A model generated the notes under the pieces. That model was not told the DNA's origin and did no database searches. It saw only the letters and a list, made by a program, of their open reading frames with translations. Of a stretch of 37,605 nt of DNA, positions 1-7,741 are shown piece by piece (positions within the stretch are counted from its first letter, which is position 1; each line of letters begins with the position of its first letter). This DNA comes from Elusimicrobiota bacterium. Its GTDB lineage: Bacteria > Elusimicrobiota > Elusimicrobia > Elusimicrobiales > UBA9959. The stretch spans positions 1 through 37,605 of the forward strand of contig DAOWCC010000002.1 in assembly GCA_030639665.1 (NCBI GenBank). Direction: 5' to 3'. The translations under genes were made by a program, and so were the position numbers.

Positions 1-1
1 A

Positions 2-973
2 GTGTCTGAGCCGGATATAACTTCTCCCGAGGAAGCCTACACTTATCTAACCGAGCTTAAAAAAACGATGCAATGGATAGAAGTTTCAAATTGCGATATG
101 GAAAAGGGAGAACTGCGCTGCGATGTAAATGTGTCCGTAAAACCAAAAGGCCAAAAAGAACTGGGAAAGAAAGTTGAGATCAAAAACCTTAATTCCTTTA
201 AAGCCGTGAAAGACTCTCTTGTTTATGAGATTTCGAGACAGATTAAAATGGCTGAAAAAGAAGAAACTATTGAGACCGATACCCGGCTTTGGAACGATAA
301 AGAAGAAAAAACATATTCCATGCGTTCAAAGGAAGAGGCAAATGATTATAGATATTTTCCCGAGCCAGATCTTATCGCTTTGAAGTGCGATGAAGCGTAT
401 ATCGCTGAAATAAAAAACGGCTTGGGCGAATTGCCCCACGAGAAAAAAGCCGGATTCATCAAGGGTTATGGTTTAAACAATTATGACGCCAATCTTTTAA
501 CGGCCAATAAAACCCTCTCCTCTTATTTTGAAAATTGCGTTAAACTGGGCGGCGACGCCAAGGTATCGTCCAATCTCATAGCCACGGAAATTATGGGAAG
601 ATTAAACGCCGACAAACTGGAAATAAAAGATTGCCCCATCCCGCCGCGATATATCGCCGAACTCGCGCAATTATTAAAATCAGGCGAAATATCCAATACA
701 ATATCCAAACAAGTCTTGGATAAAATATGGGAAAAGCCCTCGTCGCCCAAAGAAATGATAGAAACTTCCGGAATGAGCCAAGTATCCGATGAAAATCAAA
801 TCCGCGAATGGGCAAAAGAAGCTTTAAATAAAAATCCGAAAGCCATAGAAGATTTTAAAAGCGGAAATGAAAAAGCGATAGGCCCGATAATGGGAATGAT
901 AATGAAAAAATCCAAGGGAAAAGCCAATCCCAAAGTTGCGAGTTCAATAATAAAAGATTTGATTCAAAGTTAG
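2..973 (+). CDS. gatB: Aspartyl/glutamyl-tRNA(Asn/Gln) amidotransferase subunit B, C-terminal part
   Basis: GatB recognises misacylated Glu-tRNA(Gln) or Asp-tRNA(Asn) and, with GatA and GatC, drives the transamidation that gives Gln-tRNA or Asn-tRNA in the cytoplasm. The 323 visible residues open inside the catalytic cradle: VSEPDITSPEEAYTYL matches the usual GatB block, followed by GELRCDVNVSV and the KVEIKNLNSF motif. The last ~150 residues form the helical GatB/Yqey tail, ending in the typical GKANPKVASSIIKDLI pattern. The first codon here is GTG for an internal valine, so the gene is cut by the window edge rather than starting here. It faces the minus-strand operon tail-to-tail with only 28 bp between. 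Identification is secure; only the N-terminal part is missing. Confidence 0.96.
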   Translation: MSEPDITSPEEAYTYLTELKKTMQWIEVSNCDMEKGELRCDVNVSVKPKGQKELGKKVEIKNLNSFKAVKDSLVYEISRQIKMAEKEETIETDTRLWNDKEEKTYSMRSKEEANDYRYFPEPDLIALKCDEAYIAEIKNGLGELPHEKKAGFIKGYGLNNYDANLLTANKTLSSYFENCVKLGGDAKVSSNLIATEIMGRLNADKLEIKDCPIPPRYIAELAQLLKSGEISNTISKQVLDKIWEKPSSPKEMIETSGMSQVSDENQIREWAKEALNKNPKAIEDFKSGNEKAIGPIMGMIMKKSKGKANPKVASSIIKDLIQS

Positions 974-976
974 AAC

Positions 977-992
977 AATAATATATATTATT
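977..992. terminator. AT-only palindrome between convergent genes
   Basis: A perfect 16-bp palindrome, AATAATATATATTATT, lies in the 28-bp gap between the gatB stop and the stop of the minus-strand operon, and a T-rich stretch follows on the plus strand. It could be a weak terminator. The stem is AT-only, so confidence is low. Confidence 0.3.
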
Positions 993-1001
993 CTCTGTTT
1001 T

Positions 1002-1715
1002 TTATCTTTCACTTTTATTTTTAACGCCAATAGCCGGCAAAAATAAAGTCGTTCTTTCATTAAACAGCTTAAAACTCTTAGCTAAATCACAAACATTAAC
1101 CTTTATCAATGTGTCATTATCTCTGACAACGGATTTAACATCAACTATAAAAAACTCAGCGGTTTTGGGATAAACGGCCATAAGTTTTTTAATAAAATTT
1201 TTCTTATATTTTTCATTCCCTTTTAAGTTCAAAATTCCAATCATAAAAAACAATGTGTCCATTTCGGGAGTAAACACAATACTTTTATTACAACTGATAG
1301 TATTCACCACCCTAATGCCGCTATCTGAAAATTCAGTTAACTCCAAAAGTGAAATTATGGCGTCAAAGGACGATATGGCGTTTAAAACCGTTGTTTTAAT
1401 GCCGGCTTTTAAAGCTTCCTTTTTTAAACAAATGGTGGTGGCGTCCAAAAACATCGGGTTTCCATATGTAAAATAACAAATCTTATCAAACTCTTTAAAA
1501 GCCGAAACAACTTTTTGAGCTGTTTTTTCAAGCTTGCAATTTCCGCTTATAACCTTAACGCGAGCGGAGATTTTTTCTAAAAATCGCAGAATTTCATCGC
1601 CGCGTATATCGGAAAAAACAATATCGCATGTTTTAATCCGGGCCAATACTTCAAGCGTGCATTGATTTTTAAAAAGCCCCAAAGAACACACTACAAGCTC
1701 TTTATTTTTTCGCAT
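1002..1715 (-). CDS. Tetrapyrrole-methylase-fold SAM-dependent methyltransferase
   Basis: This 237-aa protein has the layout of the tetrapyrrole (corrin/porphyrin) methylase superfamily. It opens with a strand and turn (VVCSLGLF), then TLEVLARIKTCDIVF, a YGNP loop at residues 84-87 in the place of the GDP/YGHP SAM-binding loop, and AGIKTTVLNAISSFDAI (residues 104-120), which matches the conserved V-P-G-(I/V)-S-S-x-D-A region. In this superfamily the fold methylates precorrins, but it also occurs in YabN/MazG fusions and in borosin peptide N-methyltransferases; the YG(N/H)P loop is closer to the latter two. The start chosen is the ATG at 1715, which overlaps the stop of the upstream secreted-protein gene as TGATG and implies translational coupling. 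No cobalamin genes are nearby, so a corrin role is unsupported. The substrate is unknown. Confidence 0.6.
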   Translation of the reverse strand: MRKNKELVVCSLGLFKNQCTLEVLARIKTCDIVFSDIRGDEILRFLEKISARVKVISGNCKLEKTAQKVVSAFKEFDKICYFTYGNPMFLDATTICLKKEALKAGIKTTVLNAISSFDAIISLLELTEFSDSGIRVVNTISCNKSIVFTPEMDTLFFMIGILNLKGNEKYKKNFIKKLMAVYPKTAEFFIVDVKSVVRDNDTLIKVNVCDLAKSFKLFNERTTLFLPAIGVKNKSER

Positions 1716-3226
1716 CAAGATTCCCCTATAAAATAATTTATTTTAATTTTCATCTTTCCGTTAGAATCCATATATATTTTAAAAGGATTAAAAACAATAT
1801 CAAAAAACAGCTTTTGAACTCTTTTATTGGCAAGAGAATACTCATTAATATTTTTAATGGATTTGCTCATTCTTTCCAGCGTATTTACAATATCTCCGCC
1901 GCCGCTTGAATTTTGAATCATTAAAGAGAATACTTCGTCCTCTCCGCCATTTTTTATTTTCAAAAGCAATTCTTCTATTTTGGAGGAATCTTTCCGGAGC
2001 CGGAGCGTAAGCGCGCCATAACGTGGAAGAGGATTTAAAGTTTTCAAATATGTAAAAATCAAAAAATCGGAAACGCAGGAAAACCTTATATCATCACCCC
2101 TTTTTTTAAACGCGAGAAGCCATAAATAAAAATCATTCTTTAAAGTTGAATTTTTTACGCCAGAATAAATACCGGCCGCGCTTAAATTAAGTTCTTTAAG
2201 CCCGAGTTCTCCTTCCTCGATTTTATTAAGCGATTTTAAAATTTCTTTAAGAGTCTCTTCGCTCCCTGAGCTGAGAAAGGCAAAATCAGGATACTTTTCA
2301 TCAAAAATTTTAGTTTGAAAATTAAGGCGCCCATATTCCATAAGCAATTGCAGAGCGGTTAAGTTTTTGCGCAAAAGCAATCTTTCTCCTTCAAGTTTTA
2401 ATGATTCCTCAGCCGTTATATTCTTGCGGCCTTTAAGCGAAGACGCTCTCACAATAAATTTCTTATACAATCTGAACGCGTTTATATATACGGCCCGGAT
2501 TTTTTCTCTATCATATCCTTTTGAATTTTTTTCTTGATATATCTTTTTTTCAACACTGTTTTTAAGCGCTGAAACCCATAAAGTTATATTTTTGGTTTCT
2601 TTTTCCAAAAGAGCGTGATTTAATTTAAAATCCGCGAAGTCAAATTCCTCTCGCGCCTCTTCCTTTGCCGGCATAAAAGACGGCAGGTGGACATTGGCAT
2701 AATCCGGTTTTATAAGAAGCCCTTCAAAAAGCCTCTTGCCGGCTATGGTCAGAGTTTCATCATCAAGAGAGAAATTTTTTGCCGAAGCATTAAGGTTTTC
2801 AACCAATTGGACAAAATGAGAATTTAATTTTCCTTTAAGGCTATTGTATTTGATTTTTTTGGGTTTCCCCTCCGGTTTTCGTCCATAAATATTAAAATAC
2901 ATTTCAGCGGCTTTATCGGGATTATTATGTATCCATATTATAAGAGCCTCTCGAACCTCGGAATATGATTTTCCGCTCACATCGCCCAATACTTCCCCAT
3001 AAAGTTTAGCGTCTATAAAACCGTCCGCGACTTCCCCTCTAAAAAAAAGATTTGTCAGAATTTTATTTTTAATTTCATCCAATGAAAGTTTTTCCACCCC
3101 AAGCAATTTCCCGCCGGATTCTTTTATCTCGCCGCCGGCATAGGTGGGAACAGGGTCATTACCTTGTGAATGAACACACAGTCCAAAAACAAATATACAT
3201 GTAAGAGTTATAAATATAAATCTCAT
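1715..3226 (-). CDS. Secreted protein of unknown function
   Basis: This 503-aa protein begins with a clear signal peptide: MR, a hydrophobic core over about residues 3-18, then a CVHSQG region suited to signal peptidase cleavage. The mature part is rich in Lys, Leu and Glu and looks mostly helical, with no transmembrane segment and no catalytic motif that I recognise. Two stretches (about residues 50-130 and 330-430) have regularly spaced leucines as in helical repeats. It follows the phospholipase D gene by 40 bp and its stop overlaps the start of the methylase gene by one base, so the two are probably translated together. An exported structural or envelope-associated role linked to the pilus/glycan operon is possible but is only an inference. 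Confidence 0.75.
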   Translation of the reverse strand: MRFIFITLTCIFVFGLCVHSQGNDPVPTYAGGEIKESGGKLLGVEKLSLDEIKNKILTNLFFRGEVADGFIDAKLYGEVLGDVSGKSYSEVREALIIWIHNNPDKAAEMYFNIYGRKPEGKPKKIKYNSLKGKLNSHFVQLVENLNASAKNFSLDDETLTIAGKRLFEGLLIKPDYANVHLPSFMPAKEEAREEFDFADFKLNHALLEKETKNITLWVSALKNSVEKKIYQEKNSKGYDREKIRAVYINAFRLYKKFIVRASSLKGRKNITAEESLKLEGERLLLRKNLTALQLLMEYGRLNFQTKIFDEKYPDFAFLSSGSEETLKEILKSLNKIEEGELGLKELNLSAAGIYSGVKNSTLKNDFYLWLLAFKKRGDDIRFSCVSDFLIFTYLKTLNPLPRYGALTLRLRKDSSKIEELLLKIKNGGEDEVFSLMIQNSSGGGDIVNTLERMSKSIKNINEYSLANKRVQKLFFDIVFNPFKIYMDSNGKMKIKINYFIGES

Positions 3227-3239
3227 ATTTAATATTGTC

Positions 3240-3264
3240 GCCTAACGCCTATTGCCTAACGCCT
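3240..3264. repeat. Short direct repeat GCCTAACGCCT x2
   Basis: Two exact copies of GCCTAACGCCT (3240-3250 and 3254-3264) are separated by ATT in the 40-bp spacer between the phospholipase D and secreted-protein genes. The function is unknown; this may be replication slippage. Confidence 0.7.
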
Positions 3265-3266
3265 CT

Positions 3267-4427
3267 CTATAGCCAATATCTGAAAAAATAAAGAGCTTTG
3301 CTCCCCATTTTAGACAATAGCCGTCTATTCACGCAATCATCCATTGTAATCCGGTTGGAATTTTTTAAATCCTCGAAAAAAACATCCGCCATTTTATTTC
3401 CGAAGCTTTTGTCAAAAACATTTATATTAAGCTCCAGATTATAATATAAACTTCTATGGTCTAAATTATGACTCCCAACCGACGACCACTGTCCGTCTAT
3501 AACCGCCGCCTTGGAATGGAGAATGGCGCCTTGCCATTCATAAATTTTAATTCCGCTTTTTATCATATTCGTATACAAAGCCCATGAAGCCCATCGCACA
3601 TAAGGATGATCGGTATTAAACGGCGTTATTATTCGAACATCCACGCCTCTTTGAGCCGCCTTCACAAGTTTCCTGTAAATTATTCTATCGGGAAGAAAAT
3701 ACGCGTTGGTTATAAAAATATTATCTTTGGCTTTTTCAATGGCATATTTATAACTCCTTCTTATTGACATCATATTTTTGATGCCCGAAGCTGAAACAAT
3801 GGCGGCGGCCATTGCTCCTGTACAAGATGAATGGCTTTTCTTTCCGGCTTTCAAACTGTGAATATTCTCTTTGGGCCCGGGACATCTGTCCCAAGAAGAT
3901 AAAAACTCTTTTTCAATAGCGGGCACAATATCGCCTTTTATTTCCGCCACCATATCTTTCCAACCGCGCCCGCCCATGGATTTCGGCGCGTCATATTCCG
4001 ATATATTAAACCCTCCGACAAAAGCCATCGCGCCATCCACACACAAAAGTTTTCTATGGTCTCTTTTAAATAAACTCCAATGAGGCTTCCATGGAGCGGC
4101 TTGATGATATTCTTTAACTTTAATTCCCTCACTCTTCATCATTTTAAAAAAATTACCGCTGGTCGCGATGGAACCGATGGAATCATAAACGATATAGACC
4201 TTAACGCCTTGATGAACTTTTTTAATTAATATATCGCTAAATGCCCTTCCTATATGGTCGTCGCTGAAAGAATAAACCTCAAGAAATATATATTTTTTCG
4301 CGGCCTTTACTTTTTCAACTATAAAAGGAAAGGCGTCTTCTCCGCCTGAAATTAAATTAATATTATTATGAAGAAAAATATTATCGGGACTCAAACAATA
4401 ATCTTTCCATTTTTTTTCATCTGCCAT
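3267..4427 (-). CDS. Phospholipase D superfamily, cardiolipin synthase-like
   Basis: This 386-aa protein carries two HxK(x)4D motifs: HRKLLCVD (H124, K126, D131) and HSKAAVID (H304, K306, D311). Each is followed by the Gly-rich/Ser segment (FVGGFN; VGSHNLDHRS) expected in the PLD superfamily, so both halves of the active site look intact. There is no N-terminal membrane anchor, as in ClsB-type bacterial cardiolipin synthases, which condense phosphatidylglycerol with another phospholipid at the inner membrane. The start is the only in-frame ATG near the N-terminus. It overlaps the end of the upstream O-antigen ligase-like gene by 37 bp, so the two are co-transcribed. Another phospholipase or transphosphatidylase activity cannot be excluded. 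Confidence 0.88.
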   Translation of the reverse strand: MADEKKWKDYCLSPDNIFLHNNINLISGGEDAFPFIVEKVKAAKKYIFLEVYSFSDDHIGRAFSDILIKKVHQGVKVYIVYDSIGSIATSGNFFKMMKSEGIKVKEYHQAAPWKPHWSLFKRDHRKLLCVDGAMAFVGGFNISEYDAPKSMGGRGWKDMVAEIKGDIVPAIEKEFLSSWDRCPGPKENIHSLKAGKKSHSSCTGAMAAAIVSASGIKNMMSIRRSYKYAIEKAKDNIFITNAYFLPDRIIYRKLVKAAQRGVDVRIITPFNTDHPYVRWASWALYTNMIKSGIKIYEWQGAILHSKAAVIDGQWSSVGSHNLDHRSLYYNLELNINVFDKSFGNKMADVFFEDLKNSNRITMDDCVNRRLLSKMGSKALYFFRYWL

Positions 4428-6115
4428 AATCGGTTTTTTAAACTATTATATTTATTCCGATTAAACCTTAAAAGAGCTTTATTATAATCGGAATACTTAA
4501 TCGTTTTGGAATTTCCAATGATTTCCTCTATATTTAATATTTCTTTAAAAGCGGCTTTAAACTTCCCTTCAGCGTATAATATTTCAGAAAGCATAAGTCT
4601 CGCGGACAAGCAATTGGGCTCTGTAATAAGAGTATCCCTTGTTTTTTCTTTCGCTTTCGGATAATTTAAAGTTCTGAAATAAATTTCAGCCTGCATAAAC
4701 TTAAATGTCCATGACAGGGGATAAAGCTTTTCACCATGACGCGCGCTCGCCAGCGCTGAAGCATAATTTGAATTTAATAAAAGTTTTGTTTTAGTATTCT
4801 CAAAAAGCAACACTTCATCACCCTCGCTACATTTGCTGATTTTTTCAAGCGCTTCGCGTTTATTTGAGAGACTCGCGCAATTTAAAGCGCAATCGCGCAG
4901 ATTATTATGCTGTTGCCGGATATATAAAGAACCGGCCAAGATAATGGCGGAAAAAATCAATATTCCGGTTTTAATTTTATCGGATTTTTGATTTTTTTCA
5001 AATTTTAAAGAGGACGCGACGAAACCCAAACTTCCAAAAAAGAATAAATTAACGCTCCCCGCGTAGAAAATCATATCCACGCAGGATTGCAGAAAAACAA
5101 CTATGGCAAAAATTCTGACAATATCAATGTAGACATCATTCTTTATTTCAAATTTTAAAGATTTTACAAATGCCGCCAAAAAAATAAACGCCGCGGCTAT
5201 GCCGCTGGTGGCTGCGATATTTAAAATCTCGCTATGAGCATGACGGGCATAATGGCCAAAATAAGAGAGCCCATCGAAAGCCGGAAATTTTAATTGCGAA
5301 AAGAAATTTTCAAAACCGCCCGCGCCATAACCCCAGAAAGGATAGAAATAAATTCCTTCAAGAGCGGTCTTCCAAATATTTAATCTTTGAAAAGCGTTAA
5401 TATCATGAATTTTCAATAATTCAGCCATTAAATCCTTCGGCATAAAAATCACGCCCGCCACCATTAAAAGCAAACTAAAAATAAAGGTTCTGTAATATCT
5501 GCGATAAATTAAAATAAGCAAGGAAACAATAATAAATGATAATAAGGCTCCTCTTGAACGCAGATTAAACATTGCTATCAGAAAAACCATAAGCAAAGAA
5601 AACGCGCCCAAGCGAACTTTAATAAAGCGAACCGAAACAATGACTAAAACAAGAGCGGCGGCGCAAGCAGCCAGAAAAGCCGCCGTATAATTTGGGTTTT
5701 TAGGAATAAGGAGATTAAACTCCGGCGCTTGATAAAAAATAATTGTCGCGCTTAAAGCCGCGAAAGAAAAAACCATAAACACCCATAGCTTTAAAGCCGG
5801 TTTTTCCATTGATGCGGTAAAACAGAAAAACAGAATAAATAGCAAGTATTTGGAAAATTGCCAAAAACTTTCCAATGGCGCTTGGGAAAAAAACATTGAA
5901 ATTAAAATCCAAAATCCGAAAACAAGCCATAAGCCGGCTTTTTCAATTCTTATTTTTTCGCGGAAAAACAAAAAAATACCGATAAATATCAAGCTGAAAA
6001 CGCCCCATTCATCAAATTTCCTCAGCCCCTCCAGAAAAAAAGATAAAGCCAATAAGATTGACGGCAACGCGTCTATCGCCCTATATTTGTCTTTTAGTAT
6101 ATTTAAAAATGTCAT
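4391..6115 (-). CDS. O-antigen ligase/polymerase (Wzy-C) family membrane protein with TPR-like tail
   Basis: This 574-aa protein has about ten hydrophobic segments over residues 10-370 and then a soluble C-terminal helical region (about 400-574) that resembles TPR repeats. The Wzy_C/WaaL signature is visible: NLRSRG (R188 region), RLNIWKTAL (245-252), GYGAGGF (262-268) and the periplasmic HAHSEILNIAATSG block (292 onward). In the family, such enzymes transfer undecaprenyl-linked glycans to lipid A core, or to pilin when PglL/PilO-type. Its start overlaps the preceding paralogue by four bases (ATGA). Its position directly behind pilQ suggests pilin or surface-protein glycosylation, but LPS O-antigen ligation is equally possible from sequence alone. 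Confidence 0.8.
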   Translation of the reverse strand: MTFLNILKDKYRAIDALPSILLALSFFLEGLRKFDEWGVFSLIFIGIFLFFREKIRIEKAGLWLVFGFWILISMFFSQAPLESFWQFSKYLLFILFFCFTASMEKPALKLWVFMVFSFAALSATIIFYQAPEFNLLIPKNPNYTAAFLAACAAALVLVIVSVRFIKVRLGAFSLLMVFLIAMFNLRSRGALLSFIIVSLLILIYRRYYRTFIFSLLLMVAGVIFMPKDLMAELLKIHDINAFQRLNIWKTALEGIYFYPFWGYGAGGFENFFSQLKFPAFDGLSYFGHYARHAHSEILNIAATSGIAAAFIFLAAFVKSLKFEIKNDVYIDIVRIFAIVVFLQSCVDMIFYAGSVNLFFFGSLGFVASSLKFEKNQKSDKIKTGILIFSAIILAGSLYIRQQHNNLRDCALNCASLSNKREALEKISKCSEGDEVLLFENTKTKLLLNSNYASALASARHGEKLYPLSWTFKFMQAEIYFRTLNYPKAKEKTRDTLITEPNCLSARLMLSEILYAEGKFKAAFKEILNIEEIIGNSKTIKYSDYNKALLRFNRNKYNSLKNRLWQMKKNGKIIV

Positions 6116-7689
6116 TTCAAATATTTAGCTCGCCTTAATTTAATATCCTTAATCAGTTTTTTCTCTCCGGCATATTCATAAATTTCCAAAAGTTTTTTAT
6201 AAGCCGCTTTATCATAAGGATTATGAATAAGAGCTTCTTCAAAGGAAGCCGCGGCTTCAAAAAGCGACAATCTGTCTTTTTTCTTCCGCGCTTCTTTCAA
6301 ATACAAGCCCCCTTTCAATCTGTAAATCAATGAATTATTTTTATCAATTTTTATCGCCTTATCGCATAAAAACAAAGACTCTTTAAAATCACCCGCGTTT
6401 GAAACTTGGCCGCCAGAGGCTTGAATTATATCCTTATATACGCCGTTTAGCTTTAAACGCTTATAGCCATAATTTAAGGAGGTCATAAGCAAACAAAAAA
6501 TAATTAAAGCGTAAAATTTTCCACGCGCCGATTTCTTATGCTCATTATGTTTGGGCGATTTATTATTTACGCCCAATATAAAACAAAAAACCCAAAAATT
6601 AAAAGGAAGAGAAAGACCGAAATCAACAAATGAATGCAGTAAAACCGCGAGAATGGAATATTTTATAATGGACCGGCCTTTAATAAATGAAACAGCCAAA
6701 AAAACAAACCATATCACTGAAGAAACTATTCCATTTTCCGCTAAAAATTCCAGGAAATAATTATGAGCGTAAATGGATGAAATTCCCCCGATTACGGACT
6801 CATGATAAGCCGGGTATATAAAGGAAAAGCTTCCAAAACCAAATCCAAGAACCAACCTATCCGAAACTATTTTAAACCCGTCTTGCCACCACAGAAGCCT
6901 GTCAGTAATTGATTTGAATTCTAAACCGACAAAAGCATAAACAATCATTATAGCGCCAAAAACAATAACCGAAATAATAAACTTTTTACTTTTTATGCCA
7001 TAGACTTCAGCCAAATAAAACAATAGAGCCGCCGCGAAGGCCATAAGCCCGGCTAAAGACGCGGTTAAAACCAAAACAATAAAAACAATGCCCGCAAGCG
7101 CGTAATTCTTAATCGATAAAGCTAACGGAATTATCATAAGAGAGAAAAGAGCGAGAGAATTTGGATTGATTAAAGTGGAGGATGGAGGAAATTGCCCTTT
7201 AAATAATATTTCATAGAAAGCCAGAGCGCAAATTACATAACTGGCCAAAATAATAAATTTAAATATTTTCTTCTCTTCTATCGCGCTTAAGCCTCCGCTT
7301 AAAATAATAATCAAAAAACCTATGGCCAAATTCAGCCATTCTCCCGAAATAAGATTTTTTATGGGACTTAAAATAAGCGAGATAGCGGAAAGAAAAAGCA
7401 GCAAAGCCATGACTTTGCTTTTAGCATCTATAAAGAAAGCGGGAATCCGCTTGGAATATAGAACGGAACACATATAGAAAGAAAAAATTATTAAGATTGA
7501 ACTTTGAAGAAAGGTTTGAACTTCAAGATTCCATATGCCGCCCAATAATGGAGCAATGGACAAAATAGCGGCTAAAGGATAAAACAAGCTCGACCATCCT
7601 ACGCTAACAAGCTTCGGAAAGGCAAGCAGCGCGACAGCTCGACAACGCGACAGCAAACGGCTTAATCTTTGCAATCGGACAAGTTGCAT
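6112..7689 (-). CDS. O-antigen ligase/polymerase (Wzy-C) family membrane protein, second copy
   Basis: This 525-aa membrane protein has the same architecture as its downstream neighbour: about ten to eleven membrane segments, DRLLWW (R264 region), GFGFGSF (282-288), SIYAHNYFLEFLAENG (305-320), and a soluble TPR-like tail from about residue 400 with repeated Tyr/Leu/Ala helical pairs. It likely acts as an oligosaccharyltransferase or glycan ligase/polymerase at the periplasmic face of the inner membrane. The first ~24 residues (rich in Arg, Leu and Ser) are encoded by a GC-rich repetitive stretch and no good ribosome-binding site precedes the ATG, so the real start may be internal, for example near residue 28-30. 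It lies 52 bp after pilQ and overlaps the next gene by four bases. Confidence 0.8.
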   Translation of the reverse strand: MQLVRLQRLSRLLSRCRAVALLAFPKLVSVGWSSLFYPLAAILSIAPLLGGIWNLEVQTFLQSSILIIFSFYMCSVLYSKRIPAFFIDAKSKVMALLLFLSAISLILSPIKNLISGEWLNLAIGFLIIILSGGLSAIEEKKIFKFIILASYVICALAFYEILFKGQFPPSSTLINPNSLALFSLMIIPLALSIKNYALAGIVFIVLVLTASLAGLMAFAAALLFYLAEVYGIKSKKFIISVIVFGAIMIVYAFVGLEFKSITDRLLWWQDGFKIVSDRLVLGFGFGSFSFIYPAYHESVIGGISSIYAHNYFLEFLAENGIVSSVIWFVFLAVSFIKGRSIIKYSILAVLLHSFVDFGLSLPFNFWVFCFILGVNNKSPKHNEHKKSARGKFYALIIFCLLMTSLNYGYKRLKLNGVYKDIIQASGGQVSNAGDFKESLFLCDKAIKIDKNNSLIYRLKGGLYLKEARKKKDRLSLFEAAASFEEALIHNPYDKAAYKKLLEIYEYAGEKKLIKDIKLRRAKYLK

Positions 7690-7741
7690 AAGTTTTTTTG
7701 TTGCTAAACTTTGAAATACGAATAAGGAGCCATTGTCTCCA

